In this document: piece by piece, positions 1-8,523 of the stretch | Layout: each line of letters starts with the position of its first letter | Numbering within the stretch: the stretch's first letter is position 1 | Source of the DNA: Gulosibacter massiliensis | GTDB taxonomy: Bacteria > Actinomycetota > Actinomycetes > Actinomycetales > Microbacteriaceae | Direction of reading: 5' to 3' | Length of the DNA: 9,026 nucleotides | Assembly (NCBI GenBank): GCA_945901035.1 | Contig: CAMDKN010000039.1 | Coordinates: forward strand, 1 to 9,026 | Position numbers and translations under genes: made by a program | Notes under the pieces: generated by a model | What the model saw: only the letters and a program-made list of their open reading frames with translations | What the model was told of the DNA's origin: nothing | The model's database searches: none

Positions 1-110
1 GCAGATTTGTTAGGTTTGGTTCAATTCTCGTGGGGTTGTTTGCTGTTGCAGCATGGGTAACACTGTTTGTGGATCAGCTGCCTTGCTTTTTTGGTGGTAA
101 AGGCTGTTAG
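1..110 (+). CDS. C-terminal end of an unidentified membrane protein (partial, cut by window edge)
   Basis: A plus-strand reading frame is open from the left edge (first full codon at position 3) and stops at TAG 108-110, giving 35 visible residues. The first part is a continuous hydrophobic run (SILVGLFAVAAWVTLFV) that looks like one membrane-spanning helix. It is followed by a short tail, DQLPCFFGGKGC, with two cysteines and ending on the last cysteine. I do not recognise the family. Its composition is membrane-protein-like rather than random, and its orientation makes sense: it converges on the minus-strand tRNA operon with an intrinsic terminator between them. The start and most of the protein lie outside the window, so a chance open frame cannot be excluded. 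Base composition here is visibly more AT-rich than in the replication genes. Confidence 0.5.
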   Translation, partial: RFVRFGSILVGLFAVAAWVTLFVDQLPCFFGGKGC

Positions 111-116
111 GTGTAG

Positions 117-137
117 TCAGACTATAAATCAGACTAT
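117..137. repeat. Short tandem-like direct repeat TCAGACTAT x2
   Basis: The 9-mer TCAGACTAT occurs at 117-125 and again at 129-137, a period of 12 bp. It lies in the AT-rich gap between the end of the plus-strand partial gene and the tRNA terminator. No function is evident. It may be chance, or may be a remnant of slippage. Confidence 0.5.
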
Positions 138-151
138 TTCTCCACACAAAT

Positions 152-185
152 AAAAAACTCCCCCTATTTCTAGGGAGAGTTTTTT
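152..185 (-). terminator. Intrinsic terminator of the tRNA operon, possibly bidirectional
   Basis: In the minus-strand transcript, six A residues are followed by a 9-bp stem (CTCTCCCTA / TAGGGGGAG), a GAAA tetraloop, and six U residues. This begins six bases after the tRNA-Ala 3' end, exactly where a terminator for that operon is expected. All nine stem pairs form on the minus strand, one of them a G-U wobble (bases 161 and 176). On the plus strand the same pair becomes a C-A mismatch, but the flanking A and T runs still allow termination of the converging plus-strand gene. The element is therefore best for minus-strand transcripts and possibly weaker the other way. Confidence 0.9.
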
Positions 186-191
186 ACTTCG

Positions 192-264
192 TGGAGACTA
201 GGGGAATCGAACCCCTGACCTCCTGCTTGCAAAGCAGGCGCTCTACCAATTGAGCTAAGTCCCC
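192..264 (-). tRNA. alaT: tRNA-Ala (anticodon TGC)
   Basis: A complete 73-nt cloverleaf can be folded on the minus strand. The acceptor stem is GGGGACT / AGTCTCC, including the G3-U70 wobble that is the classic alanine identity element. The D stem is GCTC/GAGC, the anticodon stem CCTGC/GCAGG with loop TTTGCAA, and the T stem AGGGG/CCCCT with loop TTCGATT. The anticodon TGC is at 229-231 and the discriminator base is A73. The 3' CCA is not encoded, since the bases after A73 are C then G, so CCA must be added after transcription. The gene follows tRNA-Ile by 26 nt and ends just before a strong terminator, so the two are probably one transcript. The Ile-Ala pair after the gyrase genes is also found in M. 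tuberculosis. Confidence 0.98.
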
Positions 265-271
265 GTTTTTT

Positions 272-289
272 ACGGTTTCGGGAAACCGT
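272..289. other. Perfect hairpin in the tRNA-Ile/tRNA-Ala spacer
   Basis: The inverted repeat ACGGTTT / AAACCGT forms a perfect 7-bp stem with a 4-nt loop. It fills most of the 26-nt spacer between the two tRNA genes. On the minus strand the stem is followed by a run of A, not U, so it is not a normal intrinsic terminator for the tRNA transcript. On the plus strand the T run comes before the stem, not after it. The likely role is as a structured spacer for RNA processing (for example by RNase E/J or RNase III); this is inference. Confidence 0.6.
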
Positions 290-290
290 G

Positions 291-364
291 TGGGGCTACC
301 AGGACTTGAACCTGGGACCTCTTCGTTATCAGCGAAGCGCTCTAACCACCTGAGCTATAGCCCC
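291..364 (-). tRNA. ileT: tRNA-Ile (anticodon GAT)
   Basis: A complete 74-nt cloverleaf is visible on the minus strand. The acceptor stem GGGGCTA / TAGCCCC is perfect over 7 bp. The D stem is GCTC/GAGC, the anticodon stem CTTCG/CGAAG with loop CTGATAA, and the T stem CCAGG/CCTGG with loop TTCAAGT. Anticodon GAT is at 328-330 and reads AUC and AUU codons. The discriminator is A73 and CCA is not encoded. It is the first tRNA of the pair and lies 62 nt beyond the stop codon of the DUF3566 gene. It could be read through from that operon or have its own promoter in the gap. Confidence 0.98.
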
Positions 365-376
365 TGAACCTCCCCG

Positions 377-382
377 AGCCTA
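377..382 (-). promoter_or_regulatory. Possible -10 element for the tRNA operon (TAGGCT)
   Basis: On the minus strand TAGGCT sits 12 nt before the tRNA-Ile 5' end, a spacing that suits a -10 box with a very short leader. TAGGCT resembles common actinobacterial -10 sequences. No good TTGACA-like -35 is visible 16-18 nt upstream, where the sequence is TTTTCG-like, so this is a weak call. The remainder of the 62-nt gap shows no terminator for the upstream gene. Confidence 0.3.
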
Positions 383-426
383 TCGCAATTCGAGACCCCC
401 GAAAAATCGCTGGTGGTCCTGTTCGA

Positions 427-801
427 CTAGTCGTTCGTGAAGGCGATTCGGATTCCGCCGGTGATTCGCGCGATGAAATTGAACGCGAGCGACCCCAAGG
501 CCCCGAGTACCGTTCCGCAGACGATCATCGTGATTGCCTGAACCAGCGTGAACACCATGACCGAGGGGAAGGACATCAGGTCGGTGAGGCCCAGGAAGTC
601 GACGCCGATAATCGAACTAACGATTCCGTTCAGGGTGTCCACAACGCCGAGAACCGACAGCAACAACCACGCGCCGAAGTTGAATACCGCAAGGATGACC
701 GCCGTCGACAGCGCGACGATGAACGAGTTCTTGGTCGCGGACCAAAAGTCGATGTGTACGAGACGCAGGCGAACCTGTTTGCTCGAGCTGTCTTTACTCA
801 T
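427..801 (-). CDS. DUF3566 family transmembrane protein (Rv0007-like)
   Basis: This 124-residue protein matches the actinobacterial DUF3566 family by sequence pattern and position directly after gyrA. Its N-terminus is short and polar, followed by the conserved-looking segment [17 protein letters not shown] (about 11-27). Two membrane segments are apparent at about 26-51 and 80-108, separated by a loop containing [15 protein letters not shown]. The end, [14 protein letters not shown], is also typical. It lacks the long N-terminal extension I recall for mycobacterial Rv0007, so it is close to the bare domain. The biochemical role is not established; a membrane or cell-envelope function is the usual guess. 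The start ATG (801-799) overlaps the gyrA stop by 8 nt in ATGAGTAA, with purine-rich sequence before it, so its translation is probably coupled to gyrA. Confidence 0.92.
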   Translation of the reverse strand: MSKDSSSKQVRLRLVHIDFWSATKNSFIVALSTAVILAVFNFGAWLLLSVLGVVDTLNGIVSSIIGVDFLGLTDLMSFPSVMVFTLVQAITMIVCGTVLGALGSLAFNFIARITGGIRIAFTND

Positions 802-3373
802 CTTCCACTTCTTCCTTTACATCCACGTCGGACTCGTCGTCGTGCGGTGATTCGATTTCTGCTGACGAGTCTAGATTACGCTCGACATTCCGTGCGATGG
901 CGAGAATCCGATCTCCGTCGTCGGGGCGAGCAAATACGACTCCCATTGTGTCGCGTCCTTTCGCCGGAACGCCATCGACGCTCGAGCGAACGACCTTGCC
1001 GCCTTCCATGATGACGAGAACCTCGTCACCGTCATCGACGATCAGACCGCCCGTTAGCCCGCCGCGCTCATCGGTCAGTTTGGCCACCTTGATACCGATG
1101 CCACCGCGATTTTGGACCCGGTACTGGCTGACCTCGGTGCGTTTGGCAAACCCGCTTTCGGTCACCACAAAGACGTACCCCGAATCAGACACCACCGCGG
1201 CGGACAGTAATTGGTCGCCGGTGCGCAACGACAGCCCCTTGACACCCGCCGTCTTGCGTCCGGTCGGTCGCAGTGAGGCGTCGTTTGCCTGGAATCGAAG
1301 GGACATTCCCGATTTGGAGACCAACAGTATCTCGCTGTCGGAGTTCACCAGCATCGCGGACACCACGGCGTCGAGGAAGGTGGGTTGACCGTCATCCGTG
1401 AGCACGGGTTTTCCGTCATTACCTTTTTCCACCGCGAGGTCAATGGCAAACACTCCGCCGGAACGGTTGGTGTCATAGTCGGTCAGTTTGGATTTTTTGA
1501 CCACACCCTTCCGCGTCGCCAAAACGAGATACTCGGCTCCCGCGTAGTTTCGCACGTCGAGGATTTGAGCGACGGATTCGCCGGGCAGCAAGGCGAGAAG
1601 GTTGGCGATGTGCTGGCCCTTCGCGTCGCGAGCCGCTTCTTGAAGTTCGTACCCTTTTGCGCGATAGACCCTGCCTTTGTCGGTGAAAAACAACAACCAG
1701 TGGTGGGTCGTCGTGACAAGAAAATGCTGAACGACATCGTCGGCGCGCAGTTTCGCGCCTTTGATTCCTTTGCCGCCGCGGTTCTGTGAACGGTAGTTGT
1801 CACTGCGGGTGCGTTTCACGTACCCCGCCCGCGTCACGGTAACGACAATCTCTTCCTCCGGAATCAGATCCTCGTTCCGGAGATCTCCCTCGCTGGGAAC
1901 AATCGTCGTCCGGCGTTCGTCCCCGTATTTGTCGACGATTTCGGTGAGCTCGGTGCTGATGATTTCGCGCTGCACCGATTCGTCAGCAAGAATTCGCTTG
2001 TATTCGGCGATCTGCTGTTCGATCTCGTTCGCCTGATCCACGATTTTCTGGCGTTCGAGCGCGGCAAGACGACGCAATTGAAGGTTGAGAATCGCCATTG
2101 CCTGAATGTCGTCGATTGTGAGGAGTTTGATGAGCCCCGCCTTGGCGTCGTCCACGGTGGGCGACTTTCGAATCAAGGCGATCACGGCGTCGAGCGCGTC
2201 GAGCGCTTTGAGGTATCCGCGCAAGATGTGGGCATCGGCCTCGGCCTTGTCGAGTCGGAATTGTGTCCGGCGGATGATGACCGATACCTGGTGTTCCACC
2301 CAATAGGTGATGAACTGGTCAATCGGGAGCGTGCGCGGGACGCCGTCCACGATCGAGAGCATGTTGGCGCCGAAGTTGTCTTGAAGTTGAGTTTGACGAT
2401 ACAGATTGTTGAGGACAACTTTCGCGACGGCATCGCGCTTCAGGACGATAACGAGCCGCTGCCCGGTGCGGCCACTCGATTCGTCACGAATGTCCGCGAT
2501 TCCCTGCAACTTGTTTTCTTTGACGAGATCGGCGATTTTCATCGCGAGATTGTCCGGATTGACCTGGTACGGAAGTGCGGTGATAACGAGACAGGTTCGG
2601 CCGTGAATTTCCTCGGTTTCGACAATCGCGCGCATGGTGATGGAACCATGCCCAGTCCGGTACGCCTCGTCGATGCCGGTTGTCCCCACGATGAGAGCGC
2701 CCGTGGGGAAATCGGGTCCCTTGACCCGCGCGAGAATAGCCTCGAGTAATTCCTCGCGAGACGCGGTGGGGTTTGCGAGGTGCCAGAGCGCCGCTTCGCT
2801 CACCTCGCGGAGGTTGTGAGGTGGAATATTGGTGGCCATGCCCACAGCAATTCCCACAGAGCCGTTAACCAACAGGTTCGGGAAACGCGCCGGCAGAATC
2901 GATGGCTCTTGGGTTCGACCGTCGTAATTGTCCTGAAAATCAACGGTGTTCTCGTCGATGTCGCGGACCATTTCCATGGCCAGTTGCGCCATGCGCGTTT
3001 CGGTGTATCGCGGCGCGGCCGCTCCGTCGTTACCCGGGGAACCGAAGTTTCCCTGGCCGGACGCCAGCGGATAGCGAAGGCTCCACGGTTGAACGAGTCG
3101 AACCAGAGCGTCGTAAATAGCGGAGTCCCCGTGGGGGTGGAACTGACCCATGACGTCACCGACCACACGCGAGCACTTGGAGAACGCTTTGTCGGGGCGA
3201 TATCCGCCGTCGAACATCGCGTAGAGCACACGGCGGTGAACCGGCTTGAGTCCGTCACGAACGTCGGGCAATGCCCGACCGACAATCACACTCATCGCAT
3301 AATCGAGATACGACCGCTGCATCTCCATCTGCAGATCGACTTGTTCGATCCGTTCCCCTGGTTGGTCTGTCAT
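794..3373 (-). CDS. gyrA: DNA gyrase subunit A
   Basis: This 859-residue protein is the DNA breakage-reunion subunit of gyrase, which with GyrB introduces negative supercoils using ATP. The winged-helix/tower core spans roughly 1-505. The catalytic tyrosine is Tyr123 in the motif [12 protein letters not shown]. The quinolone-determining region reads [10 protein letters not shown], with Ser84 and Asp88 at the two main resistance positions (E. coli Ser83, Asp87). The C-terminal beta-pinwheel, about 506-830, carries a GyrA-box variant QNRGGKG at 530-536 and a second copy-like motif QNRGGIG at 754-760. An acidic tail (about 837-859) ends the protein. The start is ATG 3373, preceded by AAAAGGA at 3381-3387 with 7-nt spacing. 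It follows gyrB by 23 nt, so the two form one operon, and its stop overlaps the next gene. Confidence 0.99.
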   Translation of the reverse strand: MTDQPGERIEQVDLQMEMQRSYLDYAMSVIVGRALPDVRDGLKPVHRRVLYAMFDGGYRPDKAFSKCSRVVGDVMGQFHPHGDSAIYDALVRLVQPWSLRYPLASGQGNFGSPGNDGAAAPRYTETRMAQLAMEMVRDIDENTVDFQDNYDGRTQEPSILPARFPNLLVNGSVGIAVGMATNIPPHNLREVSEAALWHLANPTASREELLEAILARVKGPDFPTGALIVGTTGIDEAYRTGHGSITMRAIVETEEIHGRTCLVITALPYQVNPDNLAMKIADLVKENKLQGIADIRDESSGRTGQRLVIVLKRDAVAKVVLNNLYRQTQLQDNFGANMLSIVDGVPRTLPIDQFITYWVEHQVSVIIRRTQFRLDKAEADAHILRGYLKALDALDAVIALIRKSPTVDDAKAGLIKLLTIDDIQAMAILNLQLRRLAALERQKIVDQANEIEQQIAEYKRILADESVQREIISTELTEIVDKYGDERRTTIVPSEGDLRNEDLIPEEEIVVTVTRAGYVKRTRSDNYRSQNRGGKGIKGAKLRADDVVQHFLVTTTHHWLLFFTDKGRVYRAKGYELQEAARDAKGQHIANLLALLPGESVAQILDVRNYAGAEYLVLATRKGVVKKSKLTDYDTNRSGGVFAIDLAVEKGNDGKPVLTDDGQPTFLDAVVSAMLVNSDSEILLVSKSGMSLRFQANDASLRPTGRKTAGVKGLSLRTGDQLLSAAVVSDSGYVFVVTESGFAKRTEVSQYRVQNRGGIGIKVAKLTDERGGLTGGLIVDDGDEVLVIMEGGKVVRSSVDGVPAKGRDTMGVVFARPDDGDRILAIARNVERNLDSSAEIESPHDDESDVDVKEEVEDE

Positions 3374-3396
3374 GTCCGTGTCCTTTTATCGCGCCC

Positions 3397-5481
<2,085 letters not shown>

Positions 5482-5967
5482 TTAGCCGTAAGTATCGCGC
5501 GGACCACGCCATTTGACGCTACGAGGGCCACGAATTTGATTGGGTACCCCCGGTCCAACCACGGAAATCTTGACGAGACCGGAATCAGGGAACCGCGCGA
5601 GGATTCCTGCCAATATTTCGTGGCGCAAAATTCGCAGGTTTGTCGCCCATGCTGACGAGTCACATCGAACCGTCACTAGTTCGTCGGTTATCTCGGGAAT
5701 TGTGTGGGCGGCGACATCATCACCGACGATGTCGGCCCAGTTGTCGAGCACTGATTCTCGGGCCAAGAACGGTGCCCAGCCACGGCCCGTTATGGTGTTG
5801 CCCACCAGGTCGCCTATCGTCAGCGGGTCACGCCCCGGCTCGAACGCAAGCGAGCCGGTGGGTTCTGCGATGACAAACGTCGCTTTGCGCTTTCTACCCG
5901 AGAACACCTCGGCGATGTGGTGAAAAAACCGCACCGCTTCGGTGGGATCAACCGGAGGTTTCGGCAT
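5482..5967 (-). CDS. dciA: DciA/DUF721 family replicative helicase-loading factor (Rv0004-like)
   Basis: This 161-residue protein belongs to DUF721, now called DciA, which interacts with the replicative helicase DnaB and supports its loading in bacteria without DnaC or DnaI. The first 45 residues are a polar, partly basic extension (GRKRK near 24-28) of the kind seen in actinobacterial members. The DUF721 domain runs from about 50 to 145, with GWAPFLARESVLDNWADIVG (63-82), VAAHTIPE (85-92) and the strand-helix VRCDSSAWATNLRIL (100-114). The tail is short and basic. The ATG start at 5967 lies inside the end of recF, a 20-nt overlap in another frame, indicating translational coupling. Position between recF and gyrB is the standard actinobacterial location. 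The assignment is firm at family level; the helicase role is known from family work. Confidence 0.93.
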   Translation of the reverse strand: MPKPPVDPTEAVRFFHHIAEVFSGRKRKATFVIAEPTGSLAFEPGRDPLTIGDLVGNTITGRGWAPFLARESVLDNWADIVGDDVAAHTIPEITDELVTVRCDSSAWATNLRILRHEILAGILARFPDSGLVKISVVGPGVPNQIRGPRSVKWRGPRDTYG

Positions 5968-7063
5968 CGATGTGTCCGTTCGCCACGAAGTGTTGTGTAC
6001 CCGCGAGAGTAGCAGGAATCGTCGACACGTCGGCCGCGGTGATGATGACGTGCTCTATTCCCACGAGGTGGTCGCCGAGCCGGTTGCGGCGCCCCGCGTC
6101 CAATTCAGAGAACACATCGTCCAAAACCACGACCGGGTCTCCGGCCACCGAGGTTCGGCGTACAAAGTCGACCTGGGAAAGCCGCAGGGCAAGCGCTGCG
6201 GACCAAGCCTCCCCTTGACTGGAGTGCGATCGGGCGGGTAATGCGTTGAGCGTGATAACGAGATCATCGCGGTGGGGTCCCGCAAGGGTCATGCCCCGAT
6301 CAATTTCGTCGCGCTGATGTGAAGCAAATTTTTCCGAGAGCTTCCGCCTTACGTCCTCATCGGGGATATCGGGCCCGATTGACTCCGACAACGACAGTGC
6401 GGCCACGTCCTCGGACGACGCGATCGCGCGATAGTGTCCCGCGACGCCGGTTCCCAACTCGGCGACTAACCGTCGTCTCGCCACCATGATTCGCGACGCA
6501 TAATCGATCAATCTGTCGGTCCACGTGTCGAGCGAACCGCGCTCTGCTTTCGGATTCGCTCGCAAGGACTTAAGAAGCATGTTTCGTTGCCGTAGGACGC
6601 GTTCGTAATCAGTGATGTCCCCCGCCGAGGTCGACGACGACTCGGTGAGTATGTCGTTCATGAACGACCGGCGATGTTCGGGCTCACCACGAATGAGATC
6701 CATGTCCTCGGGCGCAAACAACACGAGTGGCAACAGGCGTGCCAACTCACGGCGGGAGGAGGGGGACCCGTTTACATGAATCACATTGCTGCCCGACGTG
6801 GTCACTTTGAGGTCGACAGACAACGTTCGCTCGTTATAGTTCACCGCCAGGCGAATAATAGCCTCGTGGGATCCTTGCCGGACGAGAACGGAATCAGTGG
6901 AGGTCCGGTGTGAGTGGCCGAGCGCAGCGTAGACAAGCGCCTCGACGAAATTGGTTTTCCCCTGGCCGTTCGATCCCACGAAAATCGTTGGTGAGCCATC
7001 GAAAAGAAATAGCTGGTGTTCGTAATTCCGCCAGCCACTTAGCTCCGCGGACAGGATTTTCAT
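5948..7063 (-). CDS. recF: DNA replication and repair protein RecF
   Basis: RecF is an SMC-like ATPase that binds gapped DNA and helps load RecA through RecOR at stalled or damaged forks. The 371-residue length is normal. The Walker A motif is GSNGQGKTN (30-38). Lid-region motifs include LFAPEDMDLIRGEPEHRR (115-132). The coiled/arm region lies roughly at 150-250. AGPHRDDL is at 261-268, the ABC signature is SSQGE (281-285), and Walker B is VVVLDDVFSELD (311-322), followed by a D-loop. All key ATPase residues are present. The ATG start at 7063 is only 3 nt after the dnaN stop and no good Shine-Dalgarno precedes it, so translation is probably by reinitiation from dnaN. No gnd gene lies between dnaN and recF, unlike in several other actinobacteria. 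Confidence 0.98.
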   Translation of the reverse strand: MKILSAELSGWRNYEHQLFLFDGSPTIFVGSNGQGKTNFVEALVYAALGHSHRTSTDSVLVRQGSHEAIIRLAVNYNERTLSVDLKVTTSGSNVIHVNGSPSSRRELARLLPLVLFAPEDMDLIRGEPEHRRSFMNDILTESSSTSAGDITDYERVLRQRNMLLKSLRANPKAERGSLDTWTDRLIDYASRIMVARRRLVAELGTGVAGHYRAIASSEDVAALSLSESIGPDIPDEDVRRKLSEKFASHQRDEIDRGMTLAGPHRDDLVITLNALPARSHSSQGEAWSAALALRLSQVDFVRRTSVAGDPVVVLDDVFSELDAGRRNRLGDHLVGIEHVIITAADVSTIPATLAGTQHFVANGHIDAETSG

Positions 7064-7066
7064 GGA

Positions 7067-8218
7067 CTAGCGGTTGAGAAGGTTGGGCTGCATCAGGTAC
7101 CGATACGCCTGCTCGACCGACTGGGATTCCTTCGACGAGTGTGCGGTGAACAATACCGGTCCTGCCTTTGCGGGATCGGACGACGGCGTGAAGCCCAGCC
7201 GCACGAACTCGCTGTGTGCACCTACCACGCCGTCGACCACCAGTCGTGGTTTGAGCCACACGAAAACCTCGTCACCCACCAGGTGGGCGTCGACGGTTTC
7301 ACTCGCGCTGGTCGTCTCCGCCGCGCTGGTTTCCAGAAGCACGCCGTCCGAACTGAAGGTGTATTTGATGGCCCCATCTCGCTCAAGCACGAGTGACATG
7401 CGCCGGGTTGCGTCAACCAGGTCGGATGACAAGACGATTGCGTAGGACGACCCGCCCCCCTTTTCATCCAACAACCCCCGCACCTTGGGGAATGACCCTT
7501 TAGCGAGAGACGAGGTCACGACGCGATTACCTGCGGAGATGGCCAAGAGCTCGCGGTCCCCTCCGGCTAACAGCGAAAAGGTCACCGTTTCATCGGTTTG
7601 AAACATTTTTCCGGCCTCGATGAGAACGCGTGCGGGAACCAGAATTTGTGTGGGTTCGCCAGCAGCCGCGTCTTTCCACGGGATATCTCGAGACGCGATT
7701 CGATAACGATCGGTCGCGGTAAACGAAATAACTGTTGGCGTAAATTCAACCGAGATGTTCATAATCGCCGGTTGGCCGTCGTCCTTGAGAGCGGCAACAC
7801 CAACTTGAGCAATCGCTTCCGCGAGCAGTTCGCCGTCAAACGTGCCGCTCGTGGGTGGAACTTCCGGGAGGTTTGGATATTCGTTCAGCGGCATGACCGA
7901 CATGGTGAATTTCGCCGTTCCCGACGAAATTACCATTTTGTTTTCGACCAGGGCGACGTTGACCGTATCGCCTGGGAGCCGCGTCACGATATCGGCCAGT
8001 AGCTTTCCTGATACGAGGACCGAGCCGGCCGTGGCGACGTCGCCGGCGATGGTGGTTCGAGTGGATACGTCGTGATCAAAGGACGCAAACATCACTCCGT
8101 TATCGGAGCAGTCGATGCGCACTCCGGTGAGGGCAGGGTTCGTGCTTTTCGTCGTGAGAAGTTTGGTGACGAAGATTACCGCCTGAGCAAGCACGTCTTT
8201 GTTGGATTGGAACTTCAC
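7067..8218 (-). CDS. dnaN: DNA polymerase III sliding clamp, beta subunit
   Basis: The 383-residue protein is the ring-shaped processivity clamp that tethers DNA polymerase III to DNA. The three clamp domains fall at about 1-120, 128-248 and 252-383. Typical features are MKFQSNKDVLAQAV at the start, VMPLNEYPNLPEV in the first linker, FTATDRYRIASRDIPW in domain II, and the carboxy-terminal YRYLMQPNLLNR, equivalent to the terminal segment that helps shape the partner-binding pocket. The start codon is GTG at 8218, with AAAGG at 8225-8229 six nt upstream. A 20-bp palindrome sits immediately before that ribosome binding site. dnaN is the first gene after the putative origin, is transcribed away from it, and leads the dnaN-recF-dciA unit. 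Confidence 0.98.
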   Translation of the reverse strand: MKFQSNKDVLAQAVIFVTKLLTTKSTNPALTGVRIDCSDNGVMFASFDHDVSTRTTIAGDVATAGSVLVSGKLLADIVTRLPGDTVNVALVENKMVISSGTAKFTMSVMPLNEYPNLPEVPPTSGTFDGELLAEAIAQVGVAALKDDGQPAIMNISVEFTPTVISFTATDRYRIASRDIPWKDAAAGEPTQILVPARVLIEAGKMFQTDETVTFSLLAGGDRELLAISAGNRVVTSSLAKGSFPKVRGLLDEKGGGSSYAIVLSSDLVDATRRMSLVLERDGAIKYTFSSDGVLLETSAAETTSASETVDAHLVGDEVFVWLKPRLVVDGVVGAHSEFVRLGFTPSSDPAKAGPVLFTAHSSKESQSVEQAYRYLMQPNLLNR

Positions 8219-8231
8219 GACAAGCCTTTCG

Positions 8232-8251
8232 AATGAGAGCGGTCTCTCATT
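8232..8251. promoter_or_regulatory. 20-bp perfect palindrome upstream of dnaN (operator or 5' UTR hairpin)
   Basis: AATGAGAG and CTCTCATT form a perfect 8-bp inverted repeat around a 4-nt spacer. The palindrome ends two bases before the AAAGG ribosome binding site of dnaN (8225-8229). As DNA it has the form of an operator for a dimeric regulator. As RNA it would be a stable hairpin next to the ribosome binding site. It is not followed by a U run, so it is not an intrinsic terminator. No known regulator site is recognised. Confidence 0.6.
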
Positions 8252-8339
8252 GTGCCATAAACGAGCGACACCGCGACAGTGAGATTGGTATGAGTTAAAT
8301 CATCAACGAATGACACAATCGTCTTAACGTCGGTGGATA

Positions 8340-8348
8340 TGTGGGTAA
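8340..8348 (-). promoter_or_regulatory. DnaA-box-like site
   Basis: On the minus strand this reads TTACCCACA, one mismatch from TTATCCACA. A weaker box (ATATCCACC, minus strand, 8332-8340) abuts it in the same orientation. The pair borders the AT-richer stretch, which is the expected place for origin opening by DnaA. Confidence 0.6.
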
Positions 8349-8396
8349 CTCGTCGATTCGGGACGCTTCTGGCTGAACTACACGCGTGGAAGTTGT

Positions 8397-8409
8397 CAGC
8401 ATCCTGTGG
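8397..8409. repeat. Direct repeat copy 1, CAGCATCCTGTGG
   Basis: This is the first copy of a perfect 13-bp direct repeat whose second copy is at 8501-8513. Its TGTGG end is the beginning of a DnaA-box-like 9-mer (TGTGGGTAT, 8405-8413), so the repeat extends a box on its outer side by eight bases. Confidence 0.7.
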
Positions 8410-8493
8410 GTATAAATCGTAGGGTCGGGGAGTAGCCACGACCCGAACGGGGTTATCCCCCGAAATAACGGCCACACCAGCGAGCGTGCGCAC

Positions 8494-8502
8494 TTATCAA
8501 CA
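8494..8502 (+). promoter_or_regulatory. DnaA-box-like site
   Basis: TTATCAACA on the plus strand is one mismatch from TTATCCACA. It lies 21 nt beyond the dnaA stop codon and 6 nt from an oppositely oriented weaker box (TGTGGAAAC, 8509-8517), giving a convergent pair at the dnaA edge of the origin. Confidence 0.55.
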
Positions 8503-8513
8503 GCATCCTGTGG
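8501..8513. repeat. Direct repeat copy 2, CAGCATCCTGTGG
   Basis: This second copy of the 13-bp repeat lies 104 bp from the first, close to ten helical turns. It too runs into a box-like 9-mer (TGTGGAAAC, 8509-8517), and it overlaps the end of the TTATCAACA box by two bases. Confidence 0.7.
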
Positions 8514-8523
8514 AAACTATCGT

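Larger units (their letters stand above)
8219..8523. other. oriC: Putative chromosomal replication origin oriC (dnaA-dnaN intergenic region)
   Basis: The 305-bp gap between dnaA and dnaN holds no convincing gene and is where actinobacterial origins normally lie. Against the DnaA-box consensus TTATCCACA in either orientation, I find one-mismatch sites at 8340-8348 (TGTGGGTAA) and 8494-8502 (TTATCAACA). Two-mismatch sites occur at 8332-8340, 8405-8413, 8453-8461 and 8509-8517. No perfect box is present. An AT-richer stretch at about 8283-8330 next to the boxes is a candidate unwinding element. A 13-bp direct repeat and a palindrome are listed separately, and weak hairpins exist at 8422-8444 and 8448-8462. 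The dnaN promoter must also be here, but I cannot pick one convincingly. The region is short compared with Streptomyces origins. Confidence 0.75.

Noticed and set aside
117..192. A possible integrase attachment site at the 3' end of tRNA-Ala, suggested by the AT-rich flank and the TCAGACTAT repeats
   Set aside because: No copy of the tRNA 3' end is visible beyond the gene, no integrase is in the window, and a native terminator follows the tRNA directly.
8422..8462. Inverted repeats GGGTCG/CGACCC and CGGGG/CCCCG as a dnaA terminator
   Set aside because: Neither stem is followed by a U run in the dnaA transcript, and the stems are short with loops of 11 and 5 nt. They may matter to origin structure but do not support a terminator call.
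8215..8493. A 92-residue minus-strand open frame across the dnaA-dnaN gap, ending 4 nt into dnaN
   Set aside because: It covers the putative origin with its DnaA-box-like sites, has no recognisable domain and a mixed, low-complexity-free but unpatterned composition, and would hide the expected oriC. It is most likely a chance frame.
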